Assembly (NCBI RefSeq): GCF_002368035.1
Contig: NZ_AP018223.1
Span: forward strand, 567,016 to 631,015
DNA from: Nostoc linckia NIES-25
Lineage (GTDB): Bacteria; Cyanobacteriota; Cyanobacteriia; Cyanobacteriales; Nostocaceae
DNA length: 64,000 bases
Direction of reading: 5' to 3'
Shown here: positions 25,877 through 35,295 of the stretch, piece by piece
How positions within the stretch are numbered: position 1 is the stretch's first letter
Layout: the number at the start of each line of letters is the position of its first letter
Program-made: the position numbers and the translations under genes
The notes under the pieces: model-generated
Database searches by the model: none
Told to the model about the DNA's origin: nothing
Seen by the model: the letters and a program-made list of their open reading frames with translations, nothing else

Positions 25877-28800
25877 TTAACGAAGTTTAGGTTTTTTGCG
25901 GTCATTTGTATCATCATCTTCATTTTTACGTTTATTTGATTTATTTGATTGCTGTTGGTCTACGTCCATATCTTGACTATTGCTTTGATTACCATCATTG
26001 CTGATAGCATCGCTGTCTGATGTATTAGTAGTTTTATTGAAAGAAAAGTCAAGCTCTTGGCGTGCTTCTTGTAGAGATTGATAATACTCACCTTTTGCTC
26101 CATGTAGAGGTGGATCGTGTATCAACTGTGTGAATACACCCATAAGTTCATCATAACTTTCAACACGATATCCCTCTTCCTCGTTAATATTTAAATATCT
26201 CAATAATTCTGGATCTTTAATAGTCATGTCAGTTTTCTCGAAATTTTCTTTACCCATGTCAAGCAACTTACGCAAGCGATCGCTAATTCTTCCTATTCTC
26301 TGATTATCTACTCCTGGCCCTGGTGGTAAATTATATGGGTTGTCGGCTTCTTCTCGATATTGACGCCATACACCCTCACCTAAATCGTTTTCGGTTGCGC
26401 TCTCAGGCAAGAATTTTCGTGCTTTCAGGTGATTTAATACTTCATCCACTGGTTGTCCTTCATACATCCGGGACAATTCAACTTTAGTGTGTTCGTTAGA
26501 TTTGATGTGCCTGAAATCATTTCCTGTGGCGTTTTTCTTAGGACTTGCACTATATTGTTGGTAATCAGTACCCTGTGTTAGAGCGTGAACATCTTTCTTA
26601 GTTTGTGCGGAAAAAGGATCGCGATTTTTGTCGTATTCTAACTTGTTGATGATTCTATTACCTGAGGCATCTGTCGTTATCTCAACCTGAAATTCAAATT
26701 TTTTTCTTTTGGCTGTAACTCGTTGTGAATCGTAGCGATAATATTGGGCTTCAATGGAATGCTGCGGAACATCAAAGCCAGAATTAGGCTTTAAGGAACC
26801 CGTTGAGTTTTGATTAATAGACTGCATTGCATTTTGTTGGTCTAATTCTTGGATCAGCTCAAATGCTTCCCTGTTTTTTTGTTGTGGATCGGGTATTTTC
26901 TCAATTTCTTCTAAACGTTGTTTGAGATTGGATTTTTGGTCAAGTAAGTCTTTGTATTTCGTACCTATTTGTTCGCAAGTTGAACAACGAATAATGCGCC
27001 CATCTTTAAGAACTTTGATATTGTGTCCATCAGGCGTTTGCTGTTTAGCCACAACTTGTGGTTCGATTTCTGGCTCATTCGGGTGAGTGCTGCGTTCATG
27101 AGATGTATTCGTTTCGGGCAATTTCACCTCAGTATCAGATTGCTTAACATTAGACATATCTGCATTATGACGGCTGGCTGTGGGAGTATCAACTCCTTGA
27201 TTAGAGTCAGTCTTAGTACTTCCTCCCGAAGTACCCGATTGCTCTCCAGCCTTAGTGGAATAAGGCCCTTTTAGATACTCTGCCGGAATAGTACCTTTAA
27301 TGAGGTACTCACCATCGCGTGTTGTATTGTAGTATGCCAGCAACCTACGGCTAAGTTTGCTAGATTGTCCTTTACTGATACCCAAGGAAGCGACATAATC
27401 AGGAATACCTTGGGGGCCGTTGGCAACAGCAGCATCGACATCTATATCTTTTTTAACAGTTGTCGCGATTTGAGAAATTTCATCCGTAATCATCTTGGAA
27501 ATCTGCTCAGGAGTTAATATCTCAACATTCTTGAGATTGCCTGATTCGATATCTGCTCGTAATTTTGGTAAATCTAGTTCGATTTCTGAAGCGCCATATG
27601 TCTTGGCAACACCACCGCTTTCTGTCAGGAAGGAGGTGTAAGGACTGTCTCCCTTAGCAGGATCGCTGCCATAAACGTGTTCTAGAGGCGTTGCTTTGCC
27701 GTTGGGATTCGCCGGAACCACGGAACCATCTTCAACAACACGAGATTTTGTTTTACCTTTGTAATTAAATTGGCTAGCAAAATCGTCATCCTGGCGAATA
27801 ATGCGAACAACCTCTTGATTCTTGTCTGTAGTTGCGGGATTTTGTTCTTGTTCGCCTGGGGATTTTGTTCCAGGCGATTCTGTTGTTGTATCTTTAGGAA
27901 CTCCTCCCGGAACTTCTGCTTCATCTACCTGCACCCCGCGTCCGGTGGATGTTTCGGCTTCAGGGGATCTTACTGAAGATTGAGGATCTGTGACCTCAGC
28001 GTCAGGGCGCGGAACATTCGGCGCATCATTGATTGTCGGCGTATCAATTCTGCCACCAAAGCCATTCCTAATTCCATTTCCTAGCGAAGTACCAAACTGC
28101 TCTCCGGCTTGGAAAGTCCTGGTTTGCATACCTTGAACGCTGCGGCCAAATCTACCGAGTCTACTGAGGTTTGCTGTAGAAATCTGCACAGCTGCACCGA
28201 TCGCAGCACCAATGAGAACGGCTTCTAAAGTGATGGGTTCTCCTGTTGCTAGGTTGCCAAATATACCACCAGCAATATCAAAGGCAACATCAATACCAAA
28301 CTTCAAGAACGATTGCGTTAAGCCTGTTCCCAGTCTGCCTGCTTGAGCCAACATGTTACCGAAGACACCACCAGCACCACCCAAGGCTCCACCGATCGCC
28401 CCAGCCAAGGCTGCTTTACCCACGCCATCCAGCAGGTTCTTACCGTCGATGGCGTTGTTGCCCATCTGAATCACGGCACCAGCCACAGCCCCAACGATCG
28501 CCCCACCAACAACTGCACCGATTCCCCCTGCTAAAGCTGCACCTGCTCCCAATGCCCCAGCTAACGCGCCCACTGCCCCAATCACTGCTGGCGCAACGAT
28601 AATAGCAACAACAATTACAGCAATGACTAGTAAAACTTTCAGGACTGTTTTCCAGCGCGGCTGTTCTTTATCTGCTGCTTCTTGAGCGTATTTTTGGATA
28701 TCGGAGTCGAGATTTGGCTGTTTGTCTCCTTGGATTGAACCGCGCAACCCTTCTTCCAAGTCGTTGACACTCTTTTGGAAGTTAGTGTCCATGTTTTGGT

Positions 28801-31800
28801 TACTTTGGTCGAAAGCACTTTGGATTCCTTGAGTGACTTGACCAAAACCTGTAAGTGCTGCTTGGGTGGTATTGGTAACTGTGGTTGTGAAGGCTTGCTG
28901 AATTTGATTGAAGGTGTCTGTAGCGCCTTGATTTAAGTTAGTTAGGCTCGTCTTGGCTTCTTGGGAAACAGCAGCAGACTCTTCCAATCCACTTTGGGCA
29001 ATACCATTCACCGCAGTCACCGCTTGCTGTTCTCCTTGGGCGATGCCTTCTTGGGATGCTGTAATGCCTTGTTCGGTTTGCTCTTGGACTTTAGCCACGG
29101 AGGTGTCAAACTGCGCCAAGATTTCTGCTAGAGTGGCGCTCAACTCCTGTGGATTCGGGGCTGGCGTTCCTTCGAGTTGGGCTTGGGTATCTTGGATGGC
29201 AGTTTGGAGACTGGCAGCAGCTTGGTTGATACCATCTTGGATAGAAGCGATCGCCTTTTGGGCATCCCGTTCAATTGCCGAGACTTGCCCATTACCATAA
29301 ACTGACAACAATTGCAATTGAGCAGCTTGCTGTTGGTCTAAAGTTTGTAATGTAGATTGCAGAGTTTGGTTAGCTGTTTGCGTCAACTGAGTTTGTGCGT
29401 CTGCCAATTGAGTCAAAACTTGCTGTTCAACGGAGTTTAAATTGTCTAAAGTTTGTTGTTGAAGAGTTTGCAGTTGTTGGCGAGACTGATTAGCAACATT
29501 ATGGATTCCTTCAATATCCTTTGGTTTGCCTTGTTCGACGGCATCAGCTTGTTTATTGCCTTCTGCAACTAAACCGTCTTTGTATTGTTTGGCTACTTCT
29601 CTGGCTGCTTTTGCCCTCGCTTTGAGTCGATTATCTGTAAGCGGCCCATCCCAGAAGCTATCATCTTTACCAGTAATTTGGGCTTCCCATTCAGCGGCCT
29701 TTTGTTCTCCAAAGGCGATCGCTTCATCGCCTACTTTAACACCAGCAGCCCGATATTTCTCTTTTGCTTGGGTATAAAATTCTTCAATCTTCGCCAGTTG
29801 ATTGCTTTCAGTTTCATCTACTTTCTGGACAGATGTTGTATATTCTGCTGCAACCTTTTGGCGTTCTGCGGCAGTTGTTTGGGAAGTTGTCGCTGCTGCT
29901 GCCTGATATTGTGTTTGAATTTGGGCTATAGTCGCTTGTGCTTGACTTTGCACTTGTTCGCGCTGCTGGGCAATTTGGGCGGTAACGGTTGCCTTTTGTT
30001 GCTCAACTGCCGCCATTACAGAAGCTTTGGCATTTTCAGTCGAACCTTGAATACGCGCTTCAATTCCTTGCCCCAGCTGGGTAATTGTCTGCACTCGCAA
30101 AGCTGCTTCAGCCAAAAAGCTATTTGTAATATTTATCGCCTCAGCTTTTTGCTGTTCTTGCAAGATGGCATCATCCTCTCCTTGAGCCGTTTCCTGTTCG
30201 GGAGGTGCAAAGTTAACTTCTGTTGCTGCTAATTGGGACGTTTGAGCATTTACAGCATTTTGCTGGGCTTGTGCTGCCAAAACCTCTGTTGTAGCTTGTT
30301 TCTTCTCTGCCACAGTTTCCGGGGTGACGGCTTGAGCCATGCTTTCCGGATTCTGGTTATTAACCTGCGGCGGTAATTTTTCTAAACCTGCACCTCGAAC
30401 AGCATTAGCTTGCTGTGCAATCTGTTCGCCTTGAGCTGCTTTCGTTTCCGGACTGGCGGCTTCCATACTTTGTGGATTAACTCCACCAGTTTCAGCCGCT
30501 TGTGATGCCTTTTCTTCGTCTTCGACATCTTTCTTTTTCTGACTGACAGCTTCAGCCATACCTGCTTTTACTTCTTTGCCTTCATCCTTGGCATCATCAC
30601 CCTTATCTGCACTCGTTTCCGGACTGACAGCTTCAGCCACACCTGCTTCCACATCCTCTTTGGGCTTTTCTGCTTGAGTTTCAACTGTCGCCGGAGATTC
30701 ATCTTTGGGTGCAGCCATTTCCACAGAATTGCTGTCAGACGCATTTTTCCCAGATTCAGGTTGTGTTTTAGGGTTTTCGTCTGGTGGTGGTTCTGTTGTT
30801 CCCGCCGCGACGGGAGATTGAACGCCGAGGCTTGCTTGTCTGGCGCGATTGTTATCCAGTTCCTGACGGACATCGTTCTCAACTTCAGCAGCATCCTGTG
30901 GGGTTTGTTGAGAAACTTGAGTATTTACATCAGGAGCAAGTTGGATAGTGTGGCCGGGAAGTTCTTTAGCTTGCAAAAGCTCCTCTTCCTCTTCACATTG
31001 CGAGCAACAAACCCGCTGAATATCTATATCTGGCGTTACTGGTGTTGTTGCCGACGAGTCTTTTTGCCGCCCAATTGCGTTACCGTTTTGTTGAACAACG
31101 TGAGTTAATTCATGAGCAAGTAATTCCTTGCCTTGATAACTCCCCGGATTGTATTCTCCTTGACGAAAAAAGATATCTTGTCCTGTGGTGAAGGCACGAG
31201 CTTGGATGGTTTGGTTGAGTTCGTGAGAGCGGCTATCTGTATGGATTTTGACACCGCTGAAGTCAGCACCAAACGCCTGCTCCATTGGTTGCCGGATATC
31301 GTCTGAGAGTGGCTGCCCATTTTGGCGTCCCCGTTGGATGGAAGTTTCTAAGTTAGATGTACTTACCACTCCACCACCCTGGCGCTGCACCACAGGAGTG
31401 GCGGAACCGACTAGAAATTTCCTTTGTAATTCTGTTTCTGGGAAAGCCTCGTGTTGGATAAACTGCTGATTTTGAGGCTGACTGATTTGCTGCATCACCT
31501 GGCGTGCTACTGTATCAGCTTGCTGTTCGTAAATGTCTCCTGGCTGATTAATTGTGAGTTTTGTTTGCACGCGGAGTGACATTCGACTAATGTCGTGGGT
31601 AACGGGTTCGTTTACAGGTTGCTCCTGGGTAACTGCTTGGGGGGAAGAATCAAGAGGCTTCATTTGTAATTCCTCTTCTTCTAATTTCTGAGATGGAAAA
31701 TCTGCCTGTGTCTGTTCCTCTTCTTCTTGCAGTTCTTCCCGTTGCACTGTTTGGTGATTTTCAGGCTCATTTATTTCCTGCATCACCTGTGGTGCTACTG

Positions 31801-32038
31801 TCTCAGTTTCTTGTTCCTCAACATCTTCGGGCTGGTTAGCTTTAGTTATTGTTTGTTGGTGTAGCGATATTCGACTAATGTCGTGCCCTAGAGGTTTGTT
31901 GAGGTATGGCAATTCAGCAGTTGTTTGACGCAAGACACCAGAGGAGTTTAAACCAAAACCGCGCGTCGGTTGTCTGAGTTTAGGTATTGAGAAGGAACTG
32001 GTGCTAGCTTTTTTAGGCTTGGCTACGCGTTCTCTCAT
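25877..32038 (-). CDS. giant DUF4157 (eCIS-core) polymorphic-toxin-like protein
   Basis: A 2053-residue protein. The order of parts is: leader (PKLRQPTRGFGL, then HDISRISL at about residue 57 and a second HDISRMSL near 155); DUF4157 with HELTHVVQQ near residue 309; CxxC (VCCSQCEEEEE); an Ala/Gln/Glu-rich coiled coil (about 400-1120); a Gly/Ala/Val-rich hydrophobic region (about 1133-1260, LLVIAVIVVAIIVAPAVIGA) able to enter membranes; a possible ADP-ribosyltransferase-like segment (SPYTSFLTE, AKTYGASEIELD, GEYLIKGTIP; about 1415-1590); a pre-toxin-type linker (HNIKVLKDGRIIRCSTCEQ, near 1683); an unknown C-terminal domain; and a basic tail (KRKNEDDDTNDRKKPKLR). ATG 32038 has an AGGAG site. The long ORF start at 32122 is not shared with paralogues. 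It is probably a cargo of the nearby injection system. Confidence 0.8.
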   Translation of the reverse strand: MRERVAKPKKASTSSFSIPKLRQPTRGFGLNSSGVLRQTTAELPYLNKPLGHDISRISLHQQTITKANQPEDVEEQETETVAPQVMQEINEPENHQTVQREELQEEEEQTQADFPSQKLEEEELQMKPLDSSPQAVTQEQPVNEPVTHDISRMSLRVQTKLTINQPGDIYEQQADTVARQVMQQISQPQNQQFIQHEAFPETELQRKFLVGSATPVVQRQGGGVVSTSNLETSIQRGRQNGQPLSDDIRQPMEQAFGADFSGVKIHTDSRSHELNQTIQARAFTTGQDIFFRQGEYNPGSYQGKELLAHELTHVVQQNGNAIGRQKDSSATTPVTPDIDIQRVCCSQCEEEEELLQAKELPGHTIQLAPDVNTQVSQQTPQDAAEVENDVRQELDNNRARQASLGVQSPVAAGTTEPPPDENPKTQPESGKNASDSNSVEMAAPKDESPATVETQAEKPKEDVEAGVAEAVSPETSADKGDDAKDEGKEVKAGMAEAVSQKKKDVEDEEKASQAAETGGVNPQSMEAASPETKAAQGEQIAQQANAVRGAGLEKLPPQVNNQNPESMAQAVTPETVAEKKQATTEVLAAQAQQNAVNAQTSQLAATEVNFAPPEQETAQGEDDAILQEQQKAEAINITNSFLAEAALRVQTITQLGQGIEARIQGSTENAKASVMAAVEQQKATVTAQIAQQREQVQSQAQATIAQIQTQYQAAAATTSQTTAAERQKVAAEYTTSVQKVDETESNQLAKIEEFYTQAKEKYRAAGVKVGDEAIAFGEQKAAEWEAQITGKDDSFWDGPLTDNRLKARAKAAREVAKQYKDGLVAEGNKQADAVEQGKPKDIEGIHNVANQSRQQLQTLQQQTLDNLNSVEQQVLTQLADAQTQLTQTANQTLQSTLQTLDQQQAAQLQLLSVYGNGQVSAIERDAQKAIASIQDGINQAAASLQTAIQDTQAQLEGTPAPNPQELSATLAEILAQFDTSVAKVQEQTEQGITASQEGIAQGEQQAVTAVNGIAQSGLEESAAVSQEAKTSLTNLNQGATDTFNQIQQAFTTTVTNTTQAALTGFGQVTQGIQSAFDQSNQNMDTNFQKSVNDLEEGLRGSIQGDKQPNLDSDIQKYAQEAADKEQPRWKTVLKVLLVIAVIVVAIIVAPAVIGAVGALAGALGAGAALAGGIGAVVGGAIVGAVAGAVIQMGNNAIDGKNLLDGVGKAALAGAIGGALGGAGGVFGNMLAQAGRLGTGLTQSFLKFGIDVAFDIAGGIFGNLATGEPITLEAVLIGAAIGAAVQISTANLSRLGRFGRSVQGMQTRTFQAGEQFGTSLGNGIRNGFGGRIDTPTINDAPNVPRPDAEVTDPQSSVRSPEAETSTGRGVQVDEAEVPGGVPKDTTTESPGTKSPGEQEQNPATTDKNQEVVRIIRQDDDFASQFNYKGKTKSRVVEDGSVVPANPNGKATPLEHVYGSDPAKGDSPYTSFLTESGGVAKTYGASEIELDLPKLRADIESGNLKNVEILTPEQISKMITDEISQIATTVKKDIDVDAAVANGPQGIPDYVASLGISKGQSSKLSRRLLAYYNTTRDGEYLIKGTIPAEYLKGPYSTKAGEQSGTSGGSTKTDSNQGVDTPTASRHNADMSNVKQSDTEVKLPETNTSHERSTHPNEPEIEPQVVAKQQTPDGHNIKVLKDGRIIRCSTCEQIGTKYKDLLDQKSNLKQRLEEIEKIPDPQQKNREAFELIQELDQQNAMQSINQNSTGSLKPNSGFDVPQHSIEAQYYRYDSQRVTAKRKKFEFQVEITTDASGNRIINKLEYDKNRDPFSAQTKKDVHALTQGTDYQQYSASPKKNATGNDFRHIKSNEHTKVELSRMYEGQPVDEVLNHLKARKFLPESATENDLGEGVWRQYREEADNPYNLPPGPGVDNQRIGRISDRLRKLLDMGKENFEKTDMTIKDPELLRYLNINEEEGYRVESYDELMGVFTQLIHDPPLHGAKGEYYQSLQEARQELDFSFNKTTNTSDSDAISNDGNQSNSQDMDVDQQQSNKSNKRKNEDDDTNDRKKPKLR

Positions 32039-32530
32039 TTGCTTCTCCTGATGCCCGTGCAATAGGGTGGATGATATTTTGCTGATGGTATGTACAGTAG
32101 TGCGATCGCACTCCCCACACAATTAATCAAAAGTCTACAATCAATCCGAAATCAAGTTGCTTTTTCTTTTTGTGCCAAAAACTTGAAGGGGCGTAGGTTG
32201 GGTTGAGGAACGAAACCCAACGAGTTTGATGTGAAGGCAGATACTTTAGTCGAGGTTATTGGCTCTGTTGAGCAAGTCAGAGAGATAATTAATTGTGAAA
32301 GGCAAATTAGCAAATCTCAAGCAGAATCTCTAGCCAAGTTTTTTAATAATTTGAGTTCTGAACTTTCACTGACCGCTAAAGACTTTGGCAAGTAAGCCAA
32401 CTTATCGGGTAGGCATTGCAATGATAAGATTCAATCGATATCACAATTGTTTTGCAATACCTAACTTAGGTGATTTCTAGCCAGCACCACACCCCAAATC
32501 TTCTACAATATCCCAAATACTGTTAACTAT
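32039..32530. other. intergenic region with antitoxin remnant
   Basis: A 492-bp gap. It holds a GTTGGGTTGAGGAACGAAAC-type palindromic repeat (about 32191-32220) directly followed by the HigA-like fragment at 32231-32395. The giant effector's promoter should lie at the left end. Confidence 0.5.
32231..32395 (+). pseudogene. C-terminal remnant of a HigA/XRE-type antitoxin
   Basis: A 54-codon frame reads LVEVIGSVEQVREIINCERQ then ISKSQAESLAKFFN. This is the pattern of the second half of HigA-type antitoxin HTH domains (EVIG.....V..VLNGKR.LS..QA..LA.FF.VSP..F). The N-terminal half and a real start are missing, a palindromic repeat abuts the break, and the normally Gly residue of the turn is Cys. 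No partner HigB toxin is seen. Confidence 0.55.
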
Positions 32531-33055
32531 TTATGGAATCTCCCTGATACCCCAATTTGGCGGATAAATACCTTGATTAATAAATCGATGAATTGTTGAA
32601 AACTTCCAAGCCTGCGGAGTCAGACATAATTGATGTCGCACGGGATTGTAATGAATATAATCGCAATGGTTGGCAAAATCTCTATCGTCCCTAATCAAAT
32701 GTTCCCAAAATCGTCTTTGCCATAAATTGCGTTCTTGTCGTTTTTGTCGAGAGTTGGAAATATCAACATTAATTCCCAATTGGTTACCATAATTTTTGGT
32801 GACAAAGGTTTTAATTAATCGCAGTCGAGTTGATAAATTGCTATCTCCTTCTGGTAATGTCCATAAACAATGGAAATGATCGGGTAAAAGCACAAATGCG
32901 TCAATAGTGAATGGGTATTTTTGACGCACATTAGTGATAGCAGTGCGAAGTGCTTGGCGTGCGATGTCGCTGATGAGCCAGGGTTGGCGATGATGAGTTA
33001 CTTGGGTGAGAAAATAAGTACCACCAGGAAGTTTGGCTCGGCGGTAATTGGGCAT
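32531..33055 (-). CDS. REP-associated tyrosine transposase (RAYT, TnpA_REP)
   Basis: A 174-residue Y1-type single-strand transposase relative (IS200/IS605-like fold). It has the metal-binding HFH motif (VLLPDHFHCLWTLPEGD), the basic block QRRFWEHLIRDDRDF, and the catalytic-Tyr helix DYIHYNPVRHQL. RAYTs are single-copy housekeeping-like genes thought to mobilise REP palindromes. Two tandem 126-bp REP-like units lie just upstream (33167-33418), which fits. It has no left/right transposon ends of its own. Confidence 0.88.
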   Translation of the reverse strand: MPNYRRAKLPGGTYFLTQVTHHRQPWLISDIARQALRTAITNVRQKYPFTIDAFVLLPDHFHCLWTLPEGDSNLSTRLRLIKTFVTKNYGNQLGINVDISNSRQKRQERNLWQRRFWEHLIRDDRDFANHCDYIHYNPVRHQLCLTPQAWKFSTIHRFINQGIYPPNWGIREIP

Positions 33056-33488
33056 GAGTATTCATTGATGAGTTGATTGTTTTAAAATACCCATTGTTTA
33101 TGCTGAATCAATAAATCTTGTAGGGGTGTACCTTATTATTGGTTGGGTGCGTTAACTACAATAAGAGGCGATCGCACAAAAACACTCCAGGGCGATCGCA
33201 CTTTTGCGTAGGGTGTGTTAGCGTCAGCGTAACGCACCGTCAATTGAAATTACGGAGGTGCGTTACATTTCATTAACACACCCTACAAGATCGGCGATCG
33301 CACAAAAACACTCCAGGGCGATCGCACTTTTGCGTAGGGTGCGTTAGCGTCAGCGTAACGCACCGTCAATTGACATTACGGAGGTGCGTTACATTTCATT
33401 AACGCACCCTACAAGATCGGCGATCGCGCTAGCGAAGAAAATACCAAAAAGAGTTTTACCCTATTGTATAGCTGTATTGATTGCCGTT
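33056..33488. other. intergenic region with REP-like tandem repeats
   Basis: A 433-bp gap mostly filled by the 126-bp repeats at 33167-33418 (own entry). Confidence 0.6.
33167..33427. repeat. two tandem 126-bp REP-like units
   Basis: Units start with GGCGATCGC at 33167 and 33293, and a trailing partial starts at 33419. Each contains an imperfect inverted repeat: TGCGTAGGGTGCGTTAGCG on the left, CATTAACGCACCCTACAAG on the right. The two units differ at only a few bases. They are next to the RAYT gene. Confidence 0.85.
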
Positions 33489-34832
33489 TCACCCTGTTCC
33501 TTGAACACCGGTTATGCTTATCTGTCTACCAGCTTCATCGAAATATACTTTAATTTTTACAGTGCCGATTTGTTCTTCACTAGAACTGCGAATGATGTTT
33601 CCATTCGCACCGTGGGCTGCGTTTACGGTTATGTATCTGCAAGCGATCGCCACTGCCCACACTGGCCCGTTAATGTGTTCTGCCTGGTCATAGTCCGCCG
33701 CTAAAACTAACTGCTTAATGTTTGCGTCTGTTTCTATTAGTACAGTGTTTGTTGTTCCTCGACCGTTGTTTGCTCTATTTAAGGTTGCCTCTTCAGCAGA
33801 GGCTCGATCGGTTGCCAAATGATCTGCAATGAAGGTGGCGCTGCTGTTTCTCGCAGTATAATTATGTGGTGCGCCACCAATGGGAGCCATCTGTACGAAA
33901 TTTGATGTGCTATTGAGTGCTTGCTGCACGCAAGCTATCTCAGGCGAAAGCTTGGGCTGTATCGCTCCATTCTGCTGCACTACATGGGTCAACTCATGGG
34001 CCAATAATTCCTGCCCCCCTCGACTCCCAGGATTATATTCCCCCTGTCGAAAGAACACATCCTCTCCCGTAGTGAAAGCCCGCGCCTGAATTGACTGATT
34101 CAACTCATCTGATTGACTATCGGTGTGAACCTTCACTCCACTGAAATCAGCGCCAAAGGCCTGTTCCATCTGAAAACGGATATCGTCAGCCATCGGCTGT
34201 CCCTTCCCCTTTGCTTGGTTGATGGACGCTTCCAAGTTTGGGCTAGCAGCCATCCCAGCTTTCGTCTGACGCTGCACCATTGACGACATTTGTAATTCTT
34301 CTTCCTCTTCCTCTTCCTCTGGTGCAGACTCTCGTTGCAGCGTGGTATTGTCCAGAGATTTCATTTGTAATTCTTCTTCTTCTTCCTCTTCCTCTGGTGC
34401 AGACTCTCGTTGCAGTGTGCTATTATTCAGAGATTTCATTTGTAATTCTTCTTTTTCCTCTGGTATTTCTTGCCGTTGCATCAAAGGCGTAATGGAATTT
34501 GCCAGAGGTTTTACTTGCAATTCTGACTCTTGTGGCATTTGTTGGCGCTGGATAGATACACCATTTCCAAGTTGTTCCAATCTTCCCACAACCTGTTGGG
34601 CGACTGTATCAGCTTGTTGCTCGTAAATATCTCCTGGTTGATTAACCGTGAGTTTGGTTTGGGGACGACGTAGCGGTATTCGACTAATGTCGTGTGCTAG
34701 AGGGTTATCTGGTACTGGATGAGATGAAGTATCAGAGGACTGTAAACCAAAACCGCGTGTTGGTTGTCTGAGTGTAGGTATTGAGAAGGAATCTGTGGTA
34801 ATTTTTTTGGGCTGAATGATGCGTTCTTTCAT
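33489..34832 (-). CDS. leader-DUF4157 putative eCIS effector (447 aa)
   Basis: Leader (FSIPTLRQPTRGFGLQ, AHDISRIPLRRPQ, then NQPGDIYEQQADTVA), a tract of acidic repeats of the form EEEEELQMKSL (about residues 100-190), a DUF4157 domain (MEQAFGADFSGVKVHTDSQS, LLAHELTHVVQQ near residue 290) and a payload of about 150 residues (for example TFIADHLATDRASAEEATLN, VWAVAIACRYITVNAAHG). The payload resembles no toxin I know. DUF4157 is a metalloprotease-like (HExxH) domain strongly associated with extracellular contractile injection systems. The gene is divergent from the structural cluster starting at 35056, with a shared 223-bp promoter region. Confidence 0.82.
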   Translation of the reverse strand: MKERIIQPKKITTDSFSIPTLRQPTRGFGLQSSDTSSHPVPDNPLAHDISRIPLRRPQTKLTVNQPGDIYEQQADTVAQQVVGRLEQLGNGVSIQRQQMPQESELQVKPLANSITPLMQRQEIPEEKEELQMKSLNNSTLQRESAPEEEEEEEELQMKSLDNTTLQRESAPEEEEEEEELQMSSMVQRQTKAGMAASPNLEASINQAKGKGQPMADDIRFQMEQAFGADFSGVKVHTDSQSDELNQSIQARAFTTGEDVFFRQGEYNPGSRGGQELLAHELTHVVQQNGAIQPKLSPEIACVQQALNSTSNFVQMAPIGGAPHNYTARNSSATFIADHLATDRASAEEATLNRANNGRGTTNTVLIETDANIKQLVLAADYDQAEHINGPVWAVAIACRYITVNAAHGANGNIIRSSSEEQIGTVKIKVYFDEAGRQISITGVQGTG

Positions 34833-35055
34833 TTCTTTATAATGCCCAACCAGTTAGTAAATGAATATTTTGCTGATATTAAAATCTAGGGTACAGCGAT
34901 CGCACTTGTAACACAACTGACCAACTATTATTTCTTGGGCATTGGTAAGAACGCTAATGACCAATGACCAATGACCAATGACTAATTCGACTTTTGGCTA
35001 CTTTTGATTCTGATGCACTACCTTTAGCCTTGATTTAGGAAGAGTTTTTTTATTT

Positions 35056-35295
35056 ATGGACTCATATCAGGAACAAACTTTTTTCACATTCAATGGAGAC
35101 GTTGGTGGTAGTGCTGGATACGCCGGGGTTTCAGTGACTTCTGATGCCAGCAAAGTAGCTCAAACTGCGAGTAAATACCTCAACGATTCACTGTTGCTGA
35201 ACGAACTCACGGAGCATGTGTATAAACTTTTGCAAGAGGATTTGCGATCGCAGCGCGAAAGAATCGGTAATTTTAGTTCTCAAAGGTGGTTTTAA
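35056..35295 (+). CDS. small CIS-cluster protein (79 aa)
   Basis: A 79-residue protein, first gene of the plus-strand injection-system cluster. Its end, LTEHVYKLLQEDLRSQRERI then SSQRWF, resembles the C-terminus of the 1123-residue protein two genes later (LAREIYSRLRQRLEIERERH ... RLSW). Its stop codon overlaps the ATG of the tube gene (TAATG), so the two are coupled. It could be an Afp6-like assembly or docking protein; this is inference from position and size. Confidence 0.65.
   Translation: MDSYQEQTFFTFNGDVGGSAGYAGVSVTSDASKVAQTASKYLNDSLLLNELTEHVYKLLQEDLRSQRERIGNFSSQRWF

Noticed and set aside
28246..30232. Plus-strand frames opposite the giant effector
   Set aside because: They arise from the complement of Gly/Ala and Gln/Ala-rich coding repeats; no supporting signals.
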